Counted from the stretch's first letter, positions 1 to 7,709 are shown. The stretch is DNA of 8,421 nucleotides from an uncultured Eubacteriales bacterium (GCA_910585135.1 CAJUEB010000103.1:1-8421), one strand, 5' to 3'. The notes: generated by a model not told the origin, from the letters alone. A program made the numbers and translations.

Positions 1-3
1 AAT

Positions 4-23
4 GCATTTCTGAGGGGAAATGC
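4..23 (+). repeat. Inverted repeat GCATTTC / GAAATGC
   Basis: A perfect 7-base inverted repeat has arms at 4-10 and 17-23 and a 6-base loop (11-16). It directly abuts the larger C/G hairpin that starts at 24, so two stems would stack end to end in RNA or extruded DNA. No T-run follows, so it is not an obvious intrinsic terminator on this strand. It could be part of an upstream gene's 3' end or a regulator site; its role is unknown. Confidence 0.4.
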
Positions 24-52
24 CCCTCCCCCCATTTTTGATGGGGGGGGGG
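24..52 (+). repeat. C/G-run hairpin with a ten-G homopolymer
   Basis: Bases 24-35 pair with 41-52 around a 5-base loop (TTTTG, 36-40). The stem is 12 bp with one T-G wobble at 27/49. The right arm contains ten consecutive G (43-52) and the left arm six C (28-33). It lies just upstream of a TATAAT box. It might be the terminator stem of an upstream gene, but the bases after it (TATTATAATTG) lack a U-tract. The G-run is also a candidate slippage tract. The structure is seen directly; the function is inferred. Confidence 0.5.
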
Positions 53-61
53 TATTATAAT
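38..61 (+). promoter_or_regulatory. Candidate sigma-A promoter for the galE-pel operon
   Basis: A perfect -10 box, TATAAT, lies at 56-61. The best -35-like element is TTGATG at 38-43 (matches TTGA of TTGACA), but the spacer is only 12 bases and is almost entirely the G-run, where 17 is usual. At the normal distance (about 33-38) only a weak CATTTT is present. Transcription would start near 68 and give a leader of about 50 bases before galE. The -10 is convincing by sequence; the -35 is not. Confidence 0.4.
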
Positions 62-103
62 TGTGCGAGAAACCGGAAAGAAAGCAGCATACGGACTAAT
101 GTA

Positions 104-122
104 GAGGGATGTTTTTAATGTG
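104..122 (+). promoter_or_regulatory. galE ribosome binding site and GTG start
   Basis: GAGGG at 104-108 lies 11 bases before the GTG at 120-122. An ATG at 118-120 overlaps it but is followed at once by TGA, so it cannot start galE. The protein read from GTG begins MKILVTGGAGYIG, where the nucleotide-binding motif is expected at the very N-terminus, and this fixes GTG as the start. Confidence 0.75.
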
Positions 123-1151
123 AAAATTTTAGTTACCGGCGGCGCTGGGTACATCGGAATCCACACTGTTATAGAGCTACAGGCTTCAGGGCATGAAGTC
201 GTTGTCGTTGACAATCTGGTGAATTCTAAACTGGCTGCATTAAAGCGGGCAGAGCAAATTAGCGGCAAGGAAGTATTGTTCCTGGAGGCTGATGTAAGAA
301 ACCGGAATGCGATGGAGCAGGTTTGCCAGTCGCACCGTTTTGATTGCTGCATTCATTTTGCCGGGCTGAAGGCTGTCGGCGAATCTGTTTTGCAGCCGTG
401 GAAGTATTATGATAACAATCTGACGGGGACGCTCGTTCTTTTGGATGTGCTGGCAAACAACGGATGCAAAAATTTGATTTTTAGCAGTTCTGCGACCGTA
501 TATGGCAATCCTGCGATTATTCCGGTCACGGAAGCGTGTCCGAAGGGGCGGTGCACGAATCCTTATGCGCAGAGCAAGTCGATGGCAGAACAAATCTTGA
601 TGGATATACACAAGGCAGATCCAGAGTGGAATATCGTTTTGCTTCGGTATTTTAATCCGATCGGGGCACATAAAAGCGGCATGATCGGGGAAGACCCGAG
701 GGGCATTCCGAATAACCTGATGCCTTATATCACACAGGTTGCAGTTGGCAAGCTGGAAAAGCTCAGTATATTTGGCGATGATTATCACACACCGGACGGT
801 ACAGGGGTCAGGGATTATATCCATGTTGTTGATCTTGCGAAGGGTCATGTAAAGGCTCTCGATTCTGTCATAGGCCAGTGTGGATTGGAGGTTTTTAATT
901 TGGGAACCGGCAGCGGTTATAGCGTGCTTGATGTTGTAAACAGCTTCGAAAAAGTGAATCACGTCAAGATCGCATACGAGATAAAAGGGCGGAGAGCGGG
1001 GGATATTGCAATCTGTTATTCCGATCCGGGCAAGGCTGAGCGGGTTTTAGGCTGGAAAGCCGAATATGGTCTTGAAGATATGTGCCGTGACAGTTGGAAT
1101 TGGCAGAAAAACAATCCGAATGGCTTTGAAGATGAAGGAAAGAAGCTGTAA
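120..1151 (+). CDS. galE: UDP-glucose/UDP-N-acetylglucosamine 4-epimerase (GalE)
   Basis: This cytoplasmic extended-SDR enzyme interconverts UDP-Glc and UDP-Gal, and probably also UDP-GlcNAc and UDP-GalNAc, using tightly bound NAD. At 343 residues it is close to E. coli GalE (338) and collinear with it. Visible landmarks are the dinucleotide motif GGAGYIG (7-13), AGLKAVGES (81-89), the catalytic Ser in FSSSATVYG (Ser124), the YxxxK dyad Tyr149/Lys153, and RYFNP (176-180). Cys299 occupies the place of E. coli Tyr299, a gate residue; small residues there (Cys307 in human GALE) are known to admit N-acetylhexosamines. The start is GTG. It is the first visible gene of the operon, 29 bases before the PelD fusion, and likely supplies UDP-GalNAc to PelF. 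Family assignment is very sure; substrate range is inferred from one residue and context. Confidence 0.95.
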   Translation: MKILVTGGAGYIGIHTVIELQASGHEVVVVDNLVNSKLAALKRAEQISGKEVLFLEADVRNRNAMEQVCQSHRFDCCIHFAGLKAVGESVLQPWKYYDNNLTGTLVLLDVLANNGCKNLIFSSSATVYGNPAIIPVTEACPKGRCTNPYAQSKSMAEQILMDIHKADPEWNIVLLRYFNPIGAHKSGMIGEDPRGIPNNLMPYITQVAVGKLEKLSIFGDDYHTPDGTGVRDYIHVVDLAKGHVKALDSVIGQCGLEVFNLGTGSGYSVLDVVNSFEKVNHVKIAYEIKGRRAGDIAICYSDPGKAERVLGWKAEYGLEDMCRDSWNWQKNNPNGFEDEGKKL

Positions 1152-1180
1152 ATCAGTTTAATGGGGGATGAAGGAAAAAA

Positions 1181-3400
1181 ATGGATATTCTATTGATTGG
1201 CGGTGCGAGCCAAATGATGAATGCCTTGATCGATAAATTTAATAAAAATGGCCATCGTGTTTTTTTGCTCACAGGACAAAGGAAAAGTCAGGCGTCTTAT
1301 AAGCATGTATTTGAAAAATACAACTTTTCTTATGATGATGACAGCATTCAAGAAATTTTCAAAAGCATAAGGCCGGACATCACTGTATTTACAGGGAGCT
1401 ATGATTCAAATTTTGATTGGGGCAAGGTGCAGCAGGAATCCGTGCGCTATATGGCGGGACTGACAAATATTTTATCGGCATATTCGTTGGTTGGAAGCGG
1501 ACGTTTTGTGTACCTCTCTTCCCAGGAAGTATATGGGGATGCTTATGTTTATAATGTTTCGGAAACAGAGGCGATTTCGCCAAAGGGATCGAGGGCATTG
1601 GCCATAGCGCAAGGCGAATCGCTGTGTGGAAATTACCGCAATGCACAGGGCTTGGATACGCTTATCCTGCGTTTTGATGGAATCTATAGCGTTCCCAAAC
1701 GCGGGAAGCGGCAGGATGACATATGCTTTAAGATGTGCATGGAAGCGGTAAAGTATGGCCGCATTTCTGCCAACAGCCGAAATACGTTTTCCATGTTATA
1801 CATCAATGACGCGGTAGAGCTGGCCTATAAAGCAATGATTGCAAAAACCCCGGCACAGCCTCTTTACCATATTTCTTCGATGGAAGAAATCACGGAGACA
1901 CAGCTTGCGGAAGCAATATGCCAGAGCATGGGAGAAGGCATTGATGTTATTGACAATCCGGTAGGGGAAAATCATAGATTGGTGCTGGATGGGCAAACCT
2001 ATCAAGAAGAATATGGCCAGAAAATTTTCACGGGCTATGAGGCGGGCGCCGGGAAGGTTGCGGATTTTGTAAAACGTTTCAGTAATTCTTTCCCTGAAGC
2101 ATATGATGCGGGAACAGTGACGGCAGACAGGGTTGAAAAGCTAAAGCAAAATGCCAAGAGAATTTTCGGAAAGCTTCTCCCATTTCTTGAAAACCTGATT
2201 TGTTTCATTCCCTTTTTCATGCTTAATAATCGGGCGGTAGGAAGTGAATACTTTGACCGGGTGGATTTTTTCCTGTTATATGTGCTTTTATTTGCCATTG
2301 TGCATGGACAGCAGCAGGCAGTCTTTTCCAGCCTACTCTCGGTCGCAGGGTATTGTTTTCGGCAGATGTATACCCGCAGCGGATTCGATATACTGCTGGA
2401 TCATAATACCTATGTATGGGTAATACAGCTTTTTATCTTGGGAATGGTCGTAGGGTATATGCGGGATCAGTTGCAGCATATTCGAAAAGATGATGAAGAG
2501 GAGATTCGATATCTCCGAGAAAAACTGGAAGATGTTTCAAATATTAATGATAGCAACGTGCGGATGAAACGAAGCTTTGAAGCGCAAATCGTAAATCAAA
2601 AAGACAGCTTGGGCAAGATTTATGAAATCACCTCCAGCTTGGACAAATATAGCTCGCAAGAAGTCCTGTTTTATGCTTCCCAAGTATTGGCGAAGTTGAT
2701 GGATAGCAGCGATGTCGCAATATATCTGGTAGCAAACCAAAATTATGCAAGGCTTTTTTCCGCGACCTCGCCTGAGGCGAGAAAGCTGGGAAATTCCATC
2801 GAGTATACGGCTATGGAGGAAATGTATGCGGAATTAAAGGAAGAACACGTTTACATAAATAAGCACATGAATGACAAATTGCCTTTGATGGCGAGCGCTG
2901 TTTTTGAAGGGAAAAGGATGCAGCTCATTTTCATGATATGGGGGCTTCCATGGCAGCGCATGACGTTAGCGGAGGCAAACAGGCTGACGATCATCGGGCG
3001 CTTGATTCAAAATGCGGTATTGCGGGCAAACCGTTATTTGGATTCATTGAAGGATCAGCGGTATATGAAAGGTACGAACCTGTTGGCAGAAGATGCGTTT
3101 GCGCTTTTAGTAAAAGCCTTTTTTGATGCTAAAGAGCAAGGGTTGACGGAATGCACCCTTTTGCGCATCGTGGCAGGAGATGGTTCCCCTGAACGCGCGG
3201 CTGCTGCGCTGGGACAGAATTTGCGTCAGACTGACTATATGGGAATGTTGAAGGACGGTGGGTTATATGTATTGTTATCCAACACAGATACAGAGCATGC
3301 GGGCGTAGTCATTGAACGGTTTAAGGCTTTTGGCTACAAAAGCCATCCTGTTCGGATCGCTGGTTATAAAAACCATGCCGGAAAGGAGTTAGAGGCATGA
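1181..3400 (+). CDS. pelD: PelD cyclic-di-GMP receptor with N-terminal degenerate SDR domain
   Basis: This 739-residue inner-membrane regulatory subunit belongs to the Pel synthase complex. In order it contains: an extended-SDR-like domain (about 1-305); four predicted membrane helices (about 333-350, 362-376, 378-394, 412-428); a charged, probably coiled-coil linker (430-478); a GAF domain (about 485-615); and a degenerate GGDEF domain (about 625-735). The SDR part has lost the glycine motif (GGASQMM at 7-13), and Arg138 and Ile142 stand where YxxxK is expected, so it is probably not catalytic. In the C-terminal domain KDGGL (691-695) replaces GGDEF, but RQTD (682-685) keeps the inhibitory-site RxxD and Arg713 is a candidate second ligand Arg. 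P. aeruginosa PelD binds cyclic-di-GMP through such a site. AAGGA (1171-1175) precedes the ATG. The PelD identity rests on architecture and on pelE, pelF and pelG next door. The single continuous frame shows a real fusion. Confidence 0.9.
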   Translation: MDILLIGGASQMMNALIDKFNKNGHRVFLLTGQRKSQASYKHVFEKYNFSYDDDSIQEIFKSIRPDITVFTGSYDSNFDWGKVQQESVRYMAGLTNILSAYSLVGSGRFVYLSSQEVYGDAYVYNVSETEAISPKGSRALAIAQGESLCGNYRNAQGLDTLILRFDGIYSVPKRGKRQDDICFKMCMEAVKYGRISANSRNTFSMLYINDAVELAYKAMIAKTPAQPLYHISSMEEITETQLAEAICQSMGEGIDVIDNPVGENHRLVLDGQTYQEEYGQKIFTGYEAGAGKVADFVKRFSNSFPEAYDAGTVTADRVEKLKQNAKRIFGKLLPFLENLICFIPFFMLNNRAVGSEYFDRVDFFLLYVLLFAIVHGQQQAVFSSLLSVAGYCFRQMYTRSGFDILLDHNTYVWVIQLFILGMVVGYMRDQLQHIRKDDEEEIRYLREKLEDVSNINDSNVRMKRSFEAQIVNQKDSLGKIYEITSSLDKYSSQEVLFYASQVLAKLMDSSDVAIYLVANQNYARLFSATSPEARKLGNSIEYTAMEEMYAELKEEHVYINKHMNDKLPLMASAVFEGKRMQLIFMIWGLPWQRMTLAEANRLTIIGRLIQNAVLRANRYLDSLKDQRYMKGTNLLAEDAFALLVKAFFDAKEQGLTECTLLRIVAGDGSPERAAAALGQNLRQTDYMGMLKDGGLYVLLSNTDTEHAGVVIERFKAFGYKSHPVRIAGYKNHAGKELEA
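3382..3400 (+). promoter_or_regulatory. pelE ribosome binding site and ATGA coupling with pelD
   Basis: The pelE start (3397-3399) and the pelD stop (3398-3400) share ATGA. AAAGGAG at 3382-3388, inside the end of pelD, is 8 bases before the start. This arrangement suggests translational coupling, keeping the two membrane partners in step. Confidence 0.8.
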
Positions 3401-4356
3401 TATTGACAAGAGAGGAATTTATTTTCCTGATCGTGCTCATTCTTAACCTGCTGGTGACTTTGGCATACTATTTGTGGAATACCGTATTCGTCGTTTCCCT
3501 GAAATCGGCAAAGAATAGGAAAAAGACGGAGGAAGTTTCTTATGAAAATAGGCGGACTTATCTGATTCGGTCTGTTATTATGCTGATTTGCCCAGTTATC
3601 GGTCCTTTGTTCTTTTTCCTGTCGCATTTGCTGTACCTTGTATTTTTTGGATCAGAGGTGGATTTGGCGGATGTTGTTTTCAGCAAAGAGCGTGTCAAGA
3701 TCCAACTGAAGGCAGATGAAGAGCGGGAACGGAATGTAGTGCCTCTTGAGGAAGCACTTTCCCTGAATGACAAAAAAAACCTGCGGATAGCGATGATGAA
3801 TATGCTGAAGGGTGACATAAAGGAATCCTTGGCTCCGATCGCGCAGGCCCTGAATGCTGAGGATTCGGAATCCTCGCATTATGCGTCATCTGTACTTAGG
3901 GACCAGCTAAATGATTTCCGCATAACGGTACAGAGGCTCTATCAGAATGCACAGGCGGATGACTCCGGGACAGAATATGAAAAGCAGATGATCGATTATA
4001 TGGATGGTGTTTTGAAACAGAAGGTGTTTTCCGAGCTTGAACAGAAATGGTTCGTGCATATGATGGAGGAGACTGCCGGGAGAATTTATGAAAAGAAACC
4101 TTCCGCCCTTACTGCACAGCAGTATGAGGGAATATTTTTGCGGTTATTGGAAATTAAGGACTATGAAAAATGTGAAAAGTGGTGTTTACGGATGGCGGAG
4201 CAGATCCCTGACGAATTGCCGTCTTATACCTGCAAGCTGAAGCTGTACTTTGCGACACGAAACAGGGAATCTTTTTTTGAGACCTTCAATGCTTTAAAAA
4301 AATCAGATGTCGTGATCGACAATGAAACGCTGGAATTGATTCGTCTTTTTAGTTGA
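3397..4356 (+). CDS. pelE: PelE membrane protein with TPR-like cytoplasmic domain
   Basis: This 319-residue inner-membrane component of the Pel complex has two predicted membrane helices (about 8-33 and 57-84), separated by a basic loop rich in Lys and Arg. A soluble helical domain (about 110-319) then carries repeat-like helices compatible with TPRs. The segment VVPLEEALSLNDKKNLR (114-130), directly after the second helix, matches what I recall of the conserved PelE entry region. In P. aeruginosa PelE is a scaffold that contacts PelD and PelF; that role is carried over here by family. It overlaps pelD by four bases and precedes the DUF2194 gene by 13. No enzymatic motif is visible. The sequence alone is diverged, so the assignment leans on topology, length and position between pelD and pelF. 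Confidence 0.85.
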   Translation: MILTREEFIFLIVLILNLLVTLAYYLWNTVFVVSLKSAKNRKKTEEVSYENRRTYLIRSVIMLICPVIGPLFFFLSHLLYLVFFGSEVDLADVVFSKERVKIQLKADEERERNVVPLEEALSLNDKKNLRIAMMNMLKGDIKESLAPIAQALNAEDSESSHYASSVLRDQLNDFRITVQRLYQNAQADDSGTEYEKQMIDYMDGVLKQKVFSELEQKWFVHMMEETAGRIYEKKPSALTAQQYEGIFLRLLEIKDYEKCEKWCLRMAEQIPDELPSYTCKLKLYFATRNRESFFETFNALKKSDVVIDNETLELIRLFS

Positions 4357-4369
4357 GAGGGAGGACAGG

Positions 4370-6217
4370 ATGGTATCACGTCGAATTTACTTTGTAATTG
4401 CGGTGGTCATGTTTATCGTCTTTTTCTTGTTCCAAGCTTCAGCAGTTACCATTGAAATGTGGAATGATTACGATACGAATCCGTATGTGAAGGATGTGAA
4501 TGAACTGCCGGGGAAAAGTGATGCATATCGGGCAGACGCGCAAGGTGAGGATGCCGTAAACCGCATGGCTGTATATATTGGAGACACAGAAAACAATATC
4601 GGAAATATGGTACAGGCATGGGCTTTATACTCGAAGCATTTTTTGAAAACTTATGACTCGTTTGCTGCATTTGGGAGAAGTGAAGATGCGAGAACAAAGA
4701 ATTTTGATTCGATGATGGTCATCATAGATCCCGGCGGTATCAATTGGGAGGAAGCATCTGCCGTGCAGAATCTGGAAGCATATGTGCAATCAGGAATGAA
4801 CCTTGTTTTTTGCAGATTGCCGGATGTAGACGTTTTGGAAAAGAACACGCCGTTGCAGCAGCTTTTAGGGATTCGGGGAATCACCGCCAAAACAACGACT
4901 GTGGCTGGAGTGCATCTATATGAAGGTTTTTTATTAGGCGGCGAAATCATCTACAAAGCTGCTGATGCGGAGGAAGAACGAAAAAAACAGGACATGGATC
5001 TGACTTTTCCTTGGTATCGCCTTACGTCAGGAACCAGGGTTTATATGAAAGGCGTGCCGGCGGACGAATCGGTTCAGTCAGAGGATTTTCCGCCTGTTAT
5101 CTGGGAAAAGAGATCTGAAAATGCATCTGTCTTTGTGGTTAATGGGTCTTATATGGAGGATGTGACCGGACTGGGTCTTTTGTCAGCAATGGAAGCAAAG
5201 ACAAAGGATTACACCATTTATCCTATTGTAAATGCACAAAACTTGGTCGTAGCGAATTATCCGGGACTGGCTGTGGAAAACGACCGTGAGATCATGCGGC
5301 GTTACAGCAAATCAATGGATCAGGTGATGCGGGACGTCATATGGCCAACGCTTGTCGAAGCACAATCCCGCAGTTCTCTAGGCTTTTCCTGTATGATGGC
5401 GCCACAGTTTGATTATGCCGATAAAAATGAGCCGGATCAGGATATGCTGATATATTATATGAAGCTTTTGAACGAGCAGAGTGCGGAAGCCGGGATTTCG
5501 CTCATTAATGTATCGAAGACATCGGTCACGCGAAAGCTGGCGGCAGATGAGGCGTTTATGCAGAAAGCGCTTGCAGATTATCGGTTCACTTCGGTTTATG
5601 CAGGGAAGGAAGATGAGGATGTAATGACTGCGGCTTTGCAGCAGGAATTCCTGAAGGATGCGAGGACAGTAGTCGCGGATTATGATGGAAGCAATGAAAT
5701 TTTAGGCTATGTGACAGAAACGGCAACGGAACAGAGAACCATTGCAAATGGACTGAAATATACATACAGGCAGGATTTCCGCACAAAGAGCCTGGAAACG
5801 GCACTGGGATACAGCAGCGTACTGGTCGATGTGATGCAGGTTGCATATCCGCAGGATAAAAGCGACGATACTTGGAAAGACATATCCGAGAATTTAGGTT
5901 TGGATTTGCAGTATTACTGGAAAAATTTCCAGATGTTTTCCCCGACGACCGTGTCGGAATGTGATGAGCGCATCCGCAGCTTTCTGACGGCAGATTATAA
6001 AGATCGGCAGGAAGGCAATACAATCCACCTTGATATTTCAGGAAACCAGGGGACGACATGGTTTATCCTGCGGATCAATGGCAATACGATCAAAGAAGTG
6101 GATGGCGGAGAATGGGAAAGAATAGAGGCGAATGCTTTTCTCATCAAAGCGGACCAGGCGCATATTGCCATCGCGTTGCAGCCGGTGAAGGGCTCTAATT
6201 ACATTTATGAAGAGTGA
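4370..6217 (+). CDS. Membrane-anchored DUF2194-type protein in the pelA position
   Basis: This 615-residue protein has an uncleaved-looking signal anchor (about 7-25, after VSRR), so the bulk is predicted to be extracellular. The first half (about 64-300) alternates strands and helices with Rossmann-like stretches (MAVYIGDTENN, MMVIIDPGGINW). A central part (about 335-540) holds FSCMMAPQFDYAD (339-351), resembling a polysaccharide-deacetylase first strand with its Asp. The C-terminal part (about 545-610) looks like a beta-sandwich. In Gram-positive pel loci a deacetylase (PelA-DA) sits here, and DUF2194 proteins occupy this slot in Clostridia. However, His occurs only at 90, 182, 553 and 598, so the HxxxH-type metal ligands of active deacetylases are missing. 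It may be an inactive homologue that binds polymer or supports the complex. GGGAGG (4359-4364) precedes the ATG. Position makes a Pel role likely; the activity is unknown. Confidence 0.75.
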   Translation: MVSRRIYFVIAVVMFIVFFLFQASAVTIEMWNDYDTNPYVKDVNELPGKSDAYRADAQGEDAVNRMAVYIGDTENNIGNMVQAWALYSKHFLKTYDSFAAFGRSEDARTKNFDSMMVIIDPGGINWEEASAVQNLEAYVQSGMNLVFCRLPDVDVLEKNTPLQQLLGIRGITAKTTTVAGVHLYEGFLLGGEIIYKAADAEEERKKQDMDLTFPWYRLTSGTRVYMKGVPADESVQSEDFPPVIWEKRSENASVFVVNGSYMEDVTGLGLLSAMEAKTKDYTIYPIVNAQNLVVANYPGLAVENDREIMRRYSKSMDQVMRDVIWPTLVEAQSRSSLGFSCMMAPQFDYADKNEPDQDMLIYYMKLLNEQSAEAGISLINVSKTSVTRKLAADEAFMQKALADYRFTSVYAGKEDEDVMTAALQQEFLKDARTVVADYDGSNEILGYVTETATEQRTIANGLKYTYRQDFRTKSLETALGYSSVLVDVMQVAYPQDKSDDTWKDISENLGLDLQYYWKNFQMFSPTTVSECDERIRSFLTADYKDRQEGNTIHLDISGNQGTTWFILRINGNTIKEVDGGEWERIEANAFLIKADQAHIAIALQPVKGSNYIYEE

Positions 6218-6229
6218 GGAAAGGGCAGA

Positions 6230-7675
6230 ATGAGAGTTTGTATAATTGCGGAAGGCTGTTACCCCTATGTGGTAGGCGGGGTATCCAGTTGGATACATAA
6301 TTTGATCCGTTCTTTTCCAAACCAGGAATTTGTGATTTTGTCCATTGTAGCGGATCGTTCCTGGCGCGGGAAATTTGTCTATGAGCTGCCGGATAATGTT
6401 ACAGAGGTGCATGAGCTTTATTTAGAAGATTCCGATTGGAAAAAGAAGAAAAGCTGGCGCAAAAAGCGCATGAACAAAAAGGAATACCATGCTTTGCAAA
6501 GCCTTCTCCTGAACCGGCAGGTGGAATGGGAGGTTTTATTTGATTTCTTTCAAAAAAAAGATCCTTCGATCAGCGGCTTGCTCATGGGGGAAGATTTTCT
6601 CAATGCTGTTACGGAATATTATAATCTCTATTATAGCCAGATTGTATTTTCCGATTTTTTGTGGACGATGCGTTCCATTTATTTACCCTTGTTTCTGGCT
6701 CTGAAAATGAAGACGCCAAAAGCAGATCTGTATCACTGCGTATCTACTGGCTATGCAGGTGTACTGGGGAGCATGGCAAAGCATATGCACAAAGGGCAGC
6801 TTTTGGTGTCGGAGCATGGTATTTATACGAGGGAGCGGGAAGAAGAACTGATCAAATCAAAATGGATACAAGGAATCTATAAGAACATCTGGATTGATCA
6901 ATTCCGAAAAATGTCAAAGCTGGCTTATACAGACGCCGGCTTGGTTACCAGCTTGTATGTGCATGCCAGGGAATTGCAGATTGAGCTTGGTTGTCCGCCG
7001 GAAAAGGCTGTGATTACGCCGAATGGCGTCTCGGTACAGGATTTTCAGGACATTCCGGGGAAACAGGAAGAGGATAAAGGCAAAATTAATATCGGCGCAG
7101 TGCTTCGCATATCGCCGATCAAAGACGTGAAAACGATGCTTCAGGCTTTTGGTTTTGCGAAAGAACGCGAACCGTCCTTACGGCTATGGGTCATGGGGCC
7201 TTGGGAAGAAGACAAAGCATATGCCCAGGAGTGTTTTGAGCTGGTGGATACCATGGGATTGCAGGATGTAATATTTACCGGGAAAATTAATGTGAAGGAC
7301 TATCTCGGGAGGATGGATATGACTCTTTTGACCAGTATCAGTGAAGGTCAGCCTTTGTCCATCTTGGAAAGCTTCGCGGCAAGTGTCCCGGTTATTGCAA
7401 CGGATGTAGGAAATTGTAAAGGTTTGGTTTTCGGAGACCGGGATGATTACGGCAGCGCTGGAATCATCACTCATATTATGAACGTAGAGGAAATCACCAA
7501 GGCGATCTTAACGCTAGCTCATGACGAAGCGATGCGCCGCCAGATGGGACGCATCGGTTTTCAGAGAGTGGAAGCAAACTATCAAACCCGGCAGATGAAG
7601 AAAACCTATCGGGATATCTATCGTGGCTTTTCAGAGCAGATGGGTTTGGTATGGGAAGACGAGTATATGGAATAG
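6230..7675 (+). CDS. pelF: PelF, GT4 glycosyltransferase polymerising Pel
   Basis: This soluble, cytoplasmic GT-B fold enzyme uses UDP-sugars (UDP-GalNAc is preferred in the known system) to build the Pel chain, docking on PelD, PelE and PelG at the membrane. At 481 residues it is the usual PelF length. The N-terminal DUF3492-type domain opens with the family signature around GGVSSWIHN (16-24). SEHGIYTRERE (194-204) is another PelF-typical block. The C-terminal GT4 domain shows Arg293 and Lys298 in RISPIKDVKT, which contact the nucleotide diphosphate, and the EX7E motif with Glu372 and Glu380. All expected key residues are present, so it should be active. A very basic stretch lies near 70-87. 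It starts 12 bases after the DUF2194 gene, with GAGGAAAGGG at 6216-6225. This is the clearest marker that the operon is pel. Confidence 0.95.
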   Translation: MRVCIIAEGCYPYVVGGVSSWIHNLIRSFPNQEFVILSIVADRSWRGKFVYELPDNVTEVHELYLEDSDWKKKKSWRKKRMNKKEYHALQSLLLNRQVEWEVLFDFFQKKDPSISGLLMGEDFLNAVTEYYNLYYSQIVFSDFLWTMRSIYLPLFLALKMKTPKADLYHCVSTGYAGVLGSMAKHMHKGQLLVSEHGIYTREREEELIKSKWIQGIYKNIWIDQFRKMSKLAYTDAGLVTSLYVHARELQIELGCPPEKAVITPNGVSVQDFQDIPGKQEEDKGKINIGAVLRISPIKDVKTMLQAFGFAKEREPSLRLWVMGPWEEDKAYAQECFELVDTMGLQDVIFTGKINVKDYLGRMDMTLLTSISEGQPLSILESFAASVPVIATDVGNCKGLVFGDRDDYGSAGIITHIMNVEEITKAILTLAHDEAMRRQMGRIGFQRVEANYQTRQMKKTYRDIYRGFSEQMGLVWEDEYME

Positions 7676-7709
7676 AAGAGAGTGGCTTGAAAGCGAAAGG
7701 AGTGAAGAA

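Noticed and set aside
53..119. Cyclic-di-GMP riboswitch in the galE leader
   Set aside because: A riboswitch would fit the biology, but the leader after the TATAAT is only about 50 bases and shows no GEMM-type conserved core or paired helices.
109..123. Four-codon mini-ORF (ATG at 109 to TGA at 121) overlapping the galE start
   Set aside because: It could be a coupling leader peptide, but GAGGG (104-108) is too close to ATG 109 to serve it and such short frames arise by chance.
240..962. Long antisense open frame of 240 codons inside galE
   Set aside because: It lies wholly opposite a clearly conserved galE, has no recognisable motif, and no ribosome binding site is evident. It is a codon-composition shadow.
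2938..3126. Small plus-strand frame of 62 codons inside pelD
   Set aside because: It sits out of frame within the GAF/GGDEF coding region and resembles no known protein.
1181..3400. Possibility that SDR and PelD are two genes joined by a sequencing error
   Set aside because: The frame is continuous with a plausible linker (about 300-332), and there is no internal stop or ribosome binding site plus start at the domain border.
5586..6412. Overlapping antisense frames across the DUF2194/pelF junction
   Set aside because: Their residue composition (rich in Pro, His, Ser) is typical of antisense shadow, and they oppose two supported genes.
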